From Kitasatospora purpeofusca (lineage in GTDB: Bacteria; Actinomycetota; Actinomycetes; Streptomycetales; Streptomycetaceae): 64,000 nt of DNA. The notes under the pieces are model-generated. The model saw only the letters and a program-made list of their open reading frames with translations. It was not told the origin of the DNA and searched no databases. Of this stretch, positions 16,819-25,077 are shown piece by piece; position 1 is the first letter of the stretch; each line of letters begins with the position of its first letter. The position numbers were made by a program, and so were the translations under genes. The DNA is taken from positions 186,001 through 250,000 of the forward strand of contig NZ_JODS01000009.1 of the NCBI RefSeq assembly GCF_000718025.1, given 5' to 3'.

Positions 16819-16935
16819 ATGCGAACCGGGATCACGGGGCACACCACGGGGAACTGCCCGGCGGGCGGCGACCACCAGTACCAGATGTGGAGTGGCAAGA
16901 TGCGCTGCGTCAAGTGCGGCCAGACGCAGGGCTGA
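16819..16935 (+). CDS. 38-residue Cys-pair protein
   Basis: ATG 16819 follows a strong AGAGAGGA ribosome site. The product ends HQYQMWSGKMRCVKCGQTQG with a CxxC pair and a further single Cys in TGNCPAGG, so it might bind zinc. It lies 63 bases before the kinase-like gene with the same spacing style as its neighbours. Its short length keeps confidence moderate. Confidence 0.5.
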   Translation: MRTGITGHTTGNCPAGGDHQYQMWSGKMRCVKCGQTQG

Positions 16936-16997
16936 TCATCTGAGCCGGGGGGAGGGGTTCGACTGGGGACCCCTCCCCTCTCCGAGAGGAGACGAAC

Positions 16998-17786
16998 GTG
17001 GTCGATCAGCGCGTTGGCTGGGGTGAACTCCCGGCCCGGACACGGCGAGCGGTCGTGCAGCGCTTCGGTGTGCTGTCGTCCGCCCGGACGGTGCCGGAGG
17101 GGATCACCTGCCGTACGGCACTGGTCCTCACAACGGCGACGAAGAATGTCTTCCTGAAGGGTGTGCCCGTCTCCGACCGGCAGGGCGTGGCAGCACAGCG
17201 CACGGAGGTACGGGTCAACGGAGCTGTTCGCGCTGTTGGCCCGGCGGTGGTCTGGGAGGCGGTGGCCGGCGGGTGGCATCTCGTCGCCTTCGACCATGTG
17301 GACGGCCGCCATGCCGACTTCGCACCCGGCACGGCGGACGCCGGGGTCGTCGCCGAGCTTCTCGGGCGTACCCGGCAGTGTCAGGTGCCAGCCGGTAGAG
17401 GCGTTCCGCCGTTGGTCGAACGGTACGGTGCCGTCCTCGGTCCGGGGGACGCCGAGCTGCTCGCGGGCTCGGCGCTGCTGCACACCGACACCAACCCGCA
17501 CAACATCCTGATCACCGCTCGCGGCGGTCGGCTCGTGGACTGGGCGATGCCTGCGGTCGGCCCCGCGTGGGTGGACGCTGCCAACACAGCGGTGCGGCTC
17601 ATGGGCTTCGACTGGGAGACCAGGGAGGCGCTTGCGTGGCTCCGCGCCTTCCCCGAATGGGAGGGAGCGGCCCGGTCCGCCAGGGCGGCGTTCGTGCGCG
17701 TCGTCACCGACGACGCCACTGCCCGGTTCGGTCGGTACGCCGCCGAGGAGAACGCCCGCTTCCTGGCCCTGCTGGCGACCGGCTGA
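16998..17786 (+). CDS. APH-like phosphotransferase-fold protein
   Basis: A 262-residue protein of the aminoglycoside-phosphotransferase/choline-kinase fold. The catalytic loop is LLHTDTNPHNILI (HGDxxxxN in the family, here HTDxxxHN) and the metal-binding Asp is in GGRLVDWAMPAVGPAWVDAANTAVR. The N-terminal nucleotide lobe is weak, and the canonical lysine is probably in NVFLKGVP. GTG 16998 is preceded by GAGGAGACG. The substrate is unknown; resistance should not be assumed. Confidence 0.75.
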   Translation: MVDQRVGWGELPARTRRAVVQRFGVLSSARTVPEGITCRTALVLTTATKNVFLKGVPVSDRQGVAAQRTEVRVNGAVRAVGPAVVWEAVAGGWHLVAFDHVDGRHADFAPGTADAGVVAELLGRTRQCQVPAGRGVPPLVERYGAVLGPGDAELLAGSALLHTDTNPHNILITARGGRLVDWAMPAVGPAWVDAANTAVRLMGFDWETREALAWLRAFPEWEGAARSARAAFVRVVTDDATARFGRYAAEENARFLALLATG

Positions 17787-17795
17787 AGGCAGCCT

Positions 17796-18029
17796 CTAAG
17801 GGGTCCGGCCGGTCACGAAGCTGCCCATGCCGGTGCGCGTCACCACCAGCCCGCCGGCCCGAAGGTGGGCGATCGCCTTGCGCGTCGTCTTGCGGTCCAC
17901 CCCGAACTCCTCGGTGAGTTGGACCTCGGAGATTTTGTCGTCGGGCCGGAGTTCACCGGCCGCGATCCGCGCGGTGATGACCTCGGCGATCTGTTCCCAC
18001 TTCGCGCGGGTAGGGCTGAACTCGAACAC
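17796..18029 (-). CDS. Short GntR-type winged-helix regulator
   Basis: A 77-residue protein that is only the GntR DNA-binding domain: WEQIAEVITARIAAGELRPDDKISEVQLTEEFGVDRKTTRKAIAHLRAGGLVVTRTGMGSFV. GTG 18029 is a plausible start; the frame is open further upstream without a better site. It is convergent to the kinase-like gene with nine bases between. Such short GntR proteins are common in actinomycete integrative elements as transfer or excision regulators. Confidence 0.75.
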   Translation of the reverse strand: MFEFSPTRAKWEQIAEVITARIAAGELRPDDKISEVQLTEEFGVDRKTTRKAIAHLRAGGLVVTRTGMGSFVTGRTP

Positions 18030-18096
18030 TCCCCGACCGTAGCGAAGAGGGACGGCCACACATAGCCGTGGTTGACCATGGACAGTACCGTCGTCA

Positions 18097-18690
18097 ATGA
18101 AGAACCCCCGGGGCCGCTTAGGACCGGCACCGGGGGTGACGCCGATTGCTTTAGGGAGCACTCGACATGTCGATCTTAGCTTCTGGGCGTGGTGCGGTGG
18201 TGCCGCCAGCTGTCTGGTCGCAGCCACGGCCGCTGCACTGTGGCTCACCGCCGACCTCGCCCCCAAGGGTCGCCACCGGGCGACCGGGGATCCGATCACG
18301 ATCGACCTGGACGGGCTCCGGGTGCCCGCCTATCACCGCCGTCCGGTCACGGCCCCACGCCGAACCGAACCGACACCCCGGCCCGCTGTGCCGCTGCCCG
18401 CGCCGGTGGTCGTGCCGCCGGTCGGCCCCACGCGACAGGACGTCGAAGCCGCTGTGATCGAGCGGGAGCGTCGCGCCGTCCGCGTCTCCGCAGCCCTCGA
18501 ACCGGACCGCACCACCGTGCCGTTCTGCGGGGGTGAGCCGGACCCCGTGAACGTGGTGCCGCTGTGGGACCGGGAGGAAGAGCGGCGGCGGGTGGAGCGG
18601 CGGCGCGCCCTGGTGGCGGCGTCCATGGGACTGCCGGATCCCGGCTATTCGTACGAGGGTGCGCACGTCTTCGCCGGGGCGGTGGCGTGA
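18097..18690 (+). CDS. Unknown membrane-anchored element protein
   Basis: About 197 residues. One hydrophobic segment near the N-terminus (FWAWCGGAASCLVAATAAALWL) is followed by a Pro/Arg-rich linker and a charged C-terminal part (WDREEERRRVERRRALVAASMGL). The start is uncertain: ATG 18097 lacks a ribosome site and lies next to an inverted repeat (ACCCCCGG...CCGGGGGT), so a GTG near 18136 is possible. It overlaps the next gene by one base (ATGA). The role is unknown; small membrane proteins of this kind are common in conjugative elements. Confidence 0.55.
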   Translation: MKNPRGRLGPAPGVTPIALGSTRHVDLSFWAWCGGAASCLVAATAAALWLTADLAPKGRHRATGDPITIDLDGLRVPAYHRRPVTAPRRTEPTPRPAVPLPAPVVVPPVGPTRQDVEAAVIERERRAVRVSAALEPDRTTVPFCGGEPDPVNVVPLWDREEERRRVERRRALVAASMGLPDPGYSYEGAHVFAGAVA

Positions 18691-18935
18691 TGACCCCGGC
18701 GACCACGCGCAAGCCCGTGTGCGGCGCTCGGCGCCCCGGCAAGTCCGTCTGTTCGCTCGACCCGTTCCACCGGGGCGGCCACGTGGACGAGTCCGGGGAG
18801 GGTTGGCCGCGTGTCGGTCCGGTCTACTGTGCCCGGTGCGGGAAGGAAGCGGTGAGCCCGGTCGCGGTCGGTCACTTCGGAGCGACGGCGGGCCCCGGCG
18901 TCAGCGTGTGGGCGTGCTCGCCGAACTGCCCCTAG
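18690..18935 (+). CDS. Small Cys-rich protein
   Basis: An 81-residue protein, translationally coupled to the preceding gene by ATGA overlap. Cys/His residues occur in CGARRPGKSVCSLDPFHRGGH, YCARCGKE and WACSPNCP, suggesting one or two zinc sites. No named family is recognised. A terminator follows 14 bases later, closing this small operon. Confidence 0.65.
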   Translation: MTPATTRKPVCGARRPGKSVCSLDPFHRGGHVDESGEGWPRVGPVYCARCGKEAVSPVAVGHFGATAGPGVSVWACSPNCP

Positions 18936-18948
18936 CAGCAGTCCCTTT

Positions 18949-18977
18949 CGCCCCGTCCGGCAGGTTCGGGCGGGGCG
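18949..18977 (+). terminator. Terminator hairpin after the Cys-rich gene
   Basis: CGCCCCGTCCG, seven-base loop, CGGGCGGGGCG; one mismatch in 11 pairs. Confidence 0.65.
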
Positions 18978-19078
18978 CTCGGCTGCCTGGTTCACGCTGG
19001 GGGCGTGCGCTGGTCGTGCATGAGGTGGTGGCGGCGCTCGGCGACCGAGAGTAGTTTGGACGGCCCGCTGGGTCGATG

Positions 19079-19109
19079 ACGGCTCCGGGACTTGGCGTCC
19101 CGGGGCCGT
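19079..19109 (+). terminator. Second terminator-like hairpin
   Basis: ACGGCTCCGGGAC, loop TTGGC, GTCCCGGGGCCGT: 13 pairs with one T-G wobble. It lies 110 bases before the next gene and may act as a terminator or leader hairpin. Confidence 0.55.
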
Positions 19110-19219
19110 TCGTGCTTCCGCACGGTCACGTCGGTGTCAGCGGGGTGTGGTATCGGTTTTGAGACAGCCGAGACCTATCGGCCACGGGGCGGGCGGACAG
19201 TGCACGGGGAGCGGCGGGC

Positions 19220-19732
19220 ATGTCGGACAGGGGCGATGACGGCGACGGTGACGAGAGCGGAGAGGTCTTCCTCGGCGGCGGGCCCATGGTCCCGGGCGTG
19301 GACTATGAGGCCGCGTGGCTTGAGGCCAGGGCCGTGGCGATCGACCTGAACACGGTCCTTGGCGCGCTGGGGCTGGCCGGTGAGGATCTGATCAAGGCAC
19401 AGGCCGGGTGGTCGGACGACGGCCGGGGAGTGGTCTTCCTGAAGGGCATGCCTTCGGGGGCGCGAAGACTGCGGGTGATCCTCGACGGGATGGCCGCACG
19501 GGGTGCCGCCGATGCCGACGGGGAGTCCAGGGAACCTGCCGGGAGTAGATCTTCGCGAGGGTGCCGCGGGACGGCTTTCCGCAGCGCCGCGGGGCCGTTT
19601 CCGCGGTGGCTGTTTTCGCAGGTCGGGGGTGCCGTCGGTCGTTCTGGCGCCCGGCCGGGACCGGCCGTCAGGCCGCATGCCCGGCCGGGGCGCCATGGGC
19701 AACCGGCGGCGCTGTGCGCCGCCCTTGAGTGA
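19220..19732 (+). CDS. Unknown protein, C-terminal half doubtful
   Basis: ATG 19220 follows GGGGAG. Residues 1-95 look like a real small protein (VPGVDYEAAWLEARAVAIDLNTVLGALGLAGEDLIKAQAG, then GVVFLKGMPSGARRLRVILDGMA). From about residue 98 the sequence becomes Arg/Ser/Gly/Pro-rich and compositionally like translated non-coding DNA, so the original stop was probably lost by frameshift or recombination. No function is recognised. Confidence 0.5.
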   Translation: MSDRGDDGDGDESGEVFLGGGPMVPGVDYEAAWLEARAVAIDLNTVLGALGLAGEDLIKAQAGWSDDGRGVVFLKGMPSGARRLRVILDGMAARGAADADGESREPAGSRSSRGCRGTAFRSAAGPFPRWLFSQVGGAVGRSGARPGPAVRPHARPGRHGQPAALCAALE

Positions 19733-20059
19733 GTGAAGAACGTTTTCGACAGGTGGCCTGTCGTCCTGGAGCGCGCTCTGGGGTGCTGCTGCTGTCGACC
19801 TGACGACCCTGCGATAGAAGGCAGTTGGCTGACTGACCCTCGCCAACGTCACCGGGAGCGAGAACAGGGATACCTGAGTGCGAGAGCCCGCCGCCAGACG
19901 TTGTGCAGCAGGGTGCGGGCACGAGTCACCGCCGTGGCCGTACGGAGTTACGCCACCTGTGGGTCGCGCCGACCCCCTGGCCGGGGTCGGGGAGTCGGCG
20001 ACGCGGTCAGTCCTGGGCAATCGATGCACGCAGTGTGTTCTGATGGATACACTGCGTGC
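19733..20059. other. 327-base stretch without a gene
   Basis: No supported coding sequence. A perfect short hairpin, CGACAGG-TGG-CCTGTCG, lies at 19747-19763, 15 bases after the preceding stop, and may terminate that gene. The right end contains the long inverted repeat that overlaps the next start codon. Confidence 0.5.
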
Positions 20060-20061
20060 AT
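20024..20061. promoter_or_regulatory. 13-bp inverted repeat covering the ML-gene start codon
   Basis: ATGCACGCAGTGT (20024-20036), 12-base spacer, ACACTGCGTGCAT (20049-20061). The arms are perfect, and the start ATG of the next gene (20060) sits at the end of the right arm. There is no separate ribosome site. In RNA the hairpin would sequester the start; in DNA it could be an operator. Confidence 0.7.
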
Positions 20062-20491
20062 GTCTAAATGGAGCTATGACAACAACGGCACGGATTTGGA
20101 CCCACTGCAGATCGAGAGCGTCACTTCCACTCCGGATCCGCCAGTGCCGGGCCAGCCGTTGAAGGTATCGATCGCGGCGGTCGCCAAGGAAAAGATCGTC
20201 AACGGCGCCTACGTGGACGTCGTGGTCAAGCTCGGTCTGATCAGGCTGGTGTCGAAGCGGTACGACCTTTTCGAGCTACTGAAGGGCGACCGATCCGACG
20301 GCTGGACCCTGACTCGTGATGCGGGCAGTGGCGACGATCCCATCGAGCCCGGCGAACTGGGACTGACACTAAGCTGGGACCCCCTGTCGCGCGAGACCGC
20401 CCGCGCCCAGTACACGATCGCGATCTCGGGGTACACCGCCGACGACAATGATCTGTGCAACCTGAGAGTCATGGTCGACTTCAAGAACTGA
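20060..20491 (+). CDS. ML-domain (MD-2/NPC2-like) protein
   Basis: A 143-residue protein without a signal peptide. Its pattern fits the ML lipid-recognition domain: LQIESVTSTPDPPVPGQPLKV at the start, VDVVVKLGLIRLVSKRYDLFELL in the centre and a closing ARAQYTIAISGYTADDNDLCNLRVMVDF. ML proteins bind lipids in a beta-sandwich and are mainly eukaryotic. Only one Cys is present, so the usual disulphides are missing, fitting a cytosolic location. Family assignment is by pattern and should be tested. Confidence 0.6.
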   Translation: MSKWSYDNNGTDLDPLQIESVTSTPDPPVPGQPLKVSIAAVAKEKIVNGAYVDVVVKLGLIRLVSKRYDLFELLKGDRSDGWTLTRDAGSGDDPIEPGELGLTLSWDPLSRETARAQYTIAISGYTADDNDLCNLRVMVDFKN

Positions 20492-20675
20492 GCACGCCGA
20501 ACACACGCCCCGACTGCGGCTCCCCTCGCAGCCGGGGCACGTTGCTGTCAGGCCGTTCGCGACCAGGGAAGGAGTCCGGGCCTACCGGTACGCCGCTGCC
20601 GAAGGTGGAGCAGTCAACCGCCGCGAACACCGGCGAGCGTCGGAGTCGCCGCCTGGCGTGTTGCCGTCGACACGC

Positions 20676-21053
20676 CTACCGCGCGACGGGGCGGTGGGTG
20701 ATCGTCAGTTGGGTGGCAGCGGCGGTCATGGTGAGGGTTTCGAGCATGAGGGGGCGGGCGTCGGCCTGGGTGCGGGTGATGCGCTGGAAGACGAGCAGGG
20801 GGACGTTCTCGGGGACGTTGAGTACCGCTCGTTCGTCGAGGTTGGGCATGCGTGCGCTGACGCCTTCGTGCCATTCGATGGGGCCGTGCTGGGCGTCAAG
20901 TGCGGCGTAGGCGTCGGTGTTGAACAGCTCGGGATGGTTGGCCAGGACGGTGCTGGTGATCTGCTCCATGGGCAACAGGCCGGTGCAGCAGACTCGCAGT
21001 CCGCTGTCCTTGCGGGTACAGAGGCGCTGGACACGAGGCGAACGCGGGCGGCC
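20676..21053 (-). pseudogene. Truncated GntR regulator (UTRA domain only)
   Basis: The frame from a stop codon near 21054 down to 20676 encodes a UTRA-like effector domain: GPIEWHEGVSARMPNLDERAVLNVPENVPLLVFQRITRTQADARPL. The N-terminal DNA-binding domain expected of a GntR protein is absent, and the break lies about 25 bases from the right 239-bp repeat, so it was probably cut by the recombination that formed the element end. A late start at 20975 could still give a 99-residue protein. Confidence 0.65.
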
Positions 21054-21077
21054 TCACCGACCCCCTCGACGGGCCCT

Positions 21078-21316
21078 GCTCAGCGGGCGAGGCGGCCCAG
21101 GAGGGCGGAGGCGGAGGTGATGCCGAGGGCGGTGGCGAGGGTGAGGACGCCGAAGTCCAGCAGCAGGTGCGAGGGGGTGCCGATCAGGAGGCCGCGCAGG
21201 GCGTCGACCTGGTAGCTGAGCGGGTTGGCCAGGCTGATCGCCTGGAGCCAGCCCGGCATCAGGTCGACCGGGTAGAGGGCGTTGGAACCGAAGAACAGCG
21301 GCATCGTGATGGCTTG
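21078..21316. repeat. Right 239-bp direct repeat (candidate attachment copy)
   Basis: Second copy of 13249-13487, here as the 3' end of the intact permease gene. Differences are C/G, C/G and A/G at three third-codon positions, all silent. Confidence 0.85.
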
Positions 21317-21890
21317 ACCAATGCCCATGAGGCGGTCGCGGGTGAGCACGATCCCGGCGATGGTCATCGAGAGGCAGGAGAAGAAGGCCGAGCCGAGGAC
21401 CACCACCGCGACGACTCCGAGCAGCCGCAGCGGGTTCCAGGTCATCGCCACCCCGAGCACCGCCGCGAGCAGGACGACCACGACGGCCTGGATGACCGCC
21501 TTGACGCCGGCGGCGAAGGCCTTGCCGGTGACGAGTGCGGCTCTCGGGGTCGGTGTCACCAGGAGTTTGGTGAGCACGCCGGAGTCCCGCTCCCAGATGA
21601 TCATGATGCCGTAGAAGATCGCCACGAACATCGCGGACTGCGCGATGATCCCGGGAGCCAGGTAGTCCAGGTACGGGATCCCGTCGGTGGGGATGGCCTT
21701 CAGCCGGGTGAAGGTCTCGCCGAAGATCAGCAGCCAGAGCGCGGGCTGGATCGCCCGGGTGTAGACCTCGGTCCGGTCGTGGCGCAGCTTCTGGAGTTCG
21801 ACCACGCACATCGCGGCGACCCGGGCGGGCACCTGGCGCCAGCCGGTGCGGAGCGGCGGGGGTACCAGCAGCAGGCCCAGGTCTGGTGCG

Positions 21891-22747
<857 letters not shown>

Positions 22748-22751
<4 letters not shown>

Positions 22752-23263
22752 GGTCCGGTCCTCCCTCCGGCGGCCGGGGCCGCCGTGCCCGGTTCGCCCG
22801 CGCGCTCGCGCAGGCCCGTCGCCACTCCGCGCAGCGCGGGCAGCGCGGCGGCCAGCGCCGCCCGGTGGTCGGCGGGCAGCCCCGCCACCACCTCGCCGAC
22901 CAGCGCCTCCCGCCGGGCCCGCCAGGCCGCCAGCCGCTCCACGGCCTCGCCGGTGGCGTACAGCAGGGCGGCCCGGCGGTCGGCCGGGTCCACCTCGCGG
23001 CGCAGCAGGCCGAGCGCGACCAGTTGGTTGACCAGGGTGGAGACCGAGTTGGCGGCGAGGCACAGCTCGGCGGCGGCGTCGGACACCCGCAGACCGGGGA
23101 AGTCCGTCACCAGCCGCAGCAGTTCGACCTGCGCGCCGCGCAGCCGGGGCTCGGTCAGGCCCTCGCGCAGCCGGCGTCGCACCAGGCGCTGGATGCCGAC
23201 GAGGAGGGTGGAGAACTCCTCGCCCAGCGCCGGGTCGGGCGGGTCCGGGGCGGTTGCGCTCAT
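22748..23263 (-). CDS. MarR-family regulator
   Basis: A 171-residue winged-helix regulator: RLRGAQVELLRLVTDFPGLRVSDAAAELCLAANSVSTLVNQLVALGLLRREVDPADRRAALL, the last part being the wing. It is first in the exporter operon, with a 17-bp palindrome 13 bases upstream of its start, so autoregulation and effector-released control of the exporter are likely. Confidence 0.9.
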
Positions 23264-23275
23264 ACCTCCGATTTT

Positions 23276-23292
23276 AGCTCTCAGTGAGAGCT
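23276..23292. promoter_or_regulatory. MarR operator candidate
   Basis: AGCTCTCA-G-TGAGAGCT is a perfect 17-bp palindrome between the divergent marR and MFS genes, 13 bases upstream of the marR start. Confidence 0.7.
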
Positions 23293-23466
23293 ATTTGTCG
23301 AGGGGCGGGAGGGTTCACGTCCGATTCACGCCGGACCGACTCCCCTCCGCCCTGGTGGACTTCGACCCGGCCCCGACGCGGACCCGACCCGGACCCGACG
23401 CGGCCCTCGTCCCGTCGCCGGACCGTCCGTGTCCGCCCCGTCCCCCGGAGAACAGGAGCATCCGCC

Positions 23467-24693
23467 GTGCCAGAGCTGGAGACCGTGCCAGAGCCAGCGA
23501 CCGGGACCGGGACCGTGGCCGGGCCCCGGCGCCGAACCGGCGGCCTGCCGGCCGTCCTCGCCGTCACGACCGGCGTCTTCGCGATCGTCACCACCGAGAT
23601 CCTCCCGGTCGGGCTGCTCGGCCCGATCGGCGCGACCTTCCGGATCTCCGACGGCACGGCGGGCCTGATGATGACCCTGCCCGGCCTGGTCGCCGCCGTG
23701 GCCGCACCCGTCGTCACCGTCGCGACCCGGCGGGCCGACCGGCGCACCGTGCTCTGCGCCCTGCTGCTGCTCCTGGCCCTCGCGGACCTGCTGAACGCGA
23801 TGGCGCCCGCCTACAGCGCCGTGCTGCTGGCCCGGGTCGCCCTCGGCCTGGTGATCGGCGCCTTCTGGTCCATCGGTTCCGGGCTCGCCCCGCGCCTCGT
23901 CCGGGCCGAACGGCAGGCCCGGGCCAACACGGTGGTCTTCACGGCCGTCCCGCTCGGCTCCGTCCTCGGGGTCCCGGCCGGGGTCCTGCTCGGCTCCGTC
24001 GCCGGCTGGCGCGCGGCCTTCGCCGCGATGGCCGCCCTGACGCTGCTCGGGCTGGCCGCCCTGCTGGCGACGCTTCCCCCGCTGCCGCCACCGGCCACCG
24101 CCACCGGCCTCGGCGTGCTGCGCGGACTGCTCACCGGCCGGGGCACCCTGGCCGGTCTCGCGGTGACCTTCCTGATCGTGCTGGCGCACTTCGGCGCCTA
24201 CACCTACGTCACCCCCTTCCTCACCGAGGTCACCCGGGTCGGCCCCGGCACGATCGGCGCCCTGCTGCTCGCCTACGGGGCGGCCGGACTGCTCGGCAAC
24301 CTCCTCGCCGGCCCCCGCGCGGCCCGCGCCCTGCGGCCCACCTTCGCCTCGGTCGCCGTCCTGCTCGCGGCCGCCACGCTGCTGCTGCCGGTGCTCGGCG
24401 ACGGCCGGGCGGGCGCCACCGCCCTGCTGCTGCTCTGGGGAGCGGCCTACGGAGCCGTGCCGGTCTGCTCGCTCAGCTGGTTCCTCACCGCGGCGCCGCA
24501 CGCCCCGGAGGCCGCCGGGGTGCTGTTCACCTCGTCGTTCCAGGCCACCATCGGGATCGCCGCGCTGACCGGGGGCGGGGTCGTGGACCGGACCTCCCCC
24601 GGCACCGTCCTCGTCCTGGCCGGCCTCACCGCGCTGCTCGCCGCCGGGACCGCCCTGCTGACCGCCCCGGCCCCCGCTACAGCACGGCGATGA
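23467..24693 (+). CDS. MFS efflux transporter (DHA1-like)
   Basis: A 408-residue protein with 12 predicted membrane segments. The A-loop region reads LVAAVAAPVVTVATRRADRRTVL after helix 2, and helix 5 has GVPAGVLLGSVAGWRAAF, as in drug/sugar efflux transporters of the AraJ/Cmx type. GTG 23467 was chosen for the ACAGGAG upstream; 61 more open codons before it are Arg/Pro-rich. It is divergent from marR and may share its operator. Its stop overlaps the convergent membrane gene by 17 bases. Confidence 0.88.
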   Translation: MPELETVPEPATGTGTVAGPRRRTGGLPAVLAVTTGVFAIVTTEILPVGLLGPIGATFRISDGTAGLMMTLPGLVAAVAAPVVTVATRRADRRTVLCALLLLLALADLLNAMAPAYSAVLLARVALGLVIGAFWSIGSGLAPRLVRAERQARANTVVFTAVPLGSVLGVPAGVLLGSVAGWRAAFAAMAALTLLGLAALLATLPPLPPPATATGLGVLRGLLTGRGTLAGLAVTFLIVLAHFGAYTYVTPFLTEVTRVGPGTIGALLLAYGAAGLLGNLLAGPRAARALRPTFASVAVLLAAATLLLPVLGDGRAGATALLLLWGAAYGAVPVCSLSWFLTAAPHAPEAAGVLFTSSFQATIGIAALTGGGVVDRTSPGTVLVLAGLTALLAAGTALLTAPAPATARR

Positions 24694-25015
24694 GCACTCC
24701 CGTGGGCACCAGGGTCAGCAGGGCGCTGGTCGTCCAGTACGCCCCGGCGGGGCCCCGGTCCGCGTACCGGTGCCGACGGCGGCTGCGCAGCAGGTGGTTG
24801 GCCAGCCACCAGAGGCCCGAGAACACCGACAGCACCGGCACGGCGAGCATGAACCACGGCAGCATCCCGTCGTTCTCCGTGGGGTTGCGATCGGTCCAAC
24901 CGAGCCCCGCGAGCGGCCAGTTGACGGCGAAGTACCAGAGGAGCCAGATCGGCACCACCGCCGGCAGGCCGAGCAGCAGGTTCACCGCGACGGCGGCGGT
25001 CGGGTACGTTCGCAT
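24677..25015 (-). CDS. Small membrane protein
   Basis: A 112-residue protein with three hydrophobic segments (AVAVNLLLGLPAVVPIWLLWYF, MLPWFMLAVPVLSVFSGLWWLA, SALLTLVPTGVLIAVL). No family is recognised. It ends inside the 3' end of the convergent MFS gene. Confidence 0.6.
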   Translation of the reverse strand: MRTYPTAAVAVNLLLGLPAVVPIWLLWYFAVNWPLAGLGWTDRNPTENDGMLPWFMLAVPVLSVFSGLWWLANHLLRSRRRHRYADRGPAGAYWTTSALLTLVPTGVLIAVL

Positions 25016-25077
25016 CCGATCAGTATCCACGGGCCCTTGGCGGCCCGGGCGAGCGGGCGCGGCCCGGGCGAGCGGCC

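Noticed and set aside
16998..17786. Kinase-fold gene as an aminoglycoside-resistance gene
   Set aside because: The catalytic loop is divergent (HTD, not HGD) and sits among element genes without resistance context; only the fold is supported.
18167..18457. A frame at 18167 with AGGGAG before its ATG
   Set aside because: Its product is Pro/Arg/Ser-rich with no pattern, while the overlapping frame has a membrane segment and is coupled to the next gene by ATGA.
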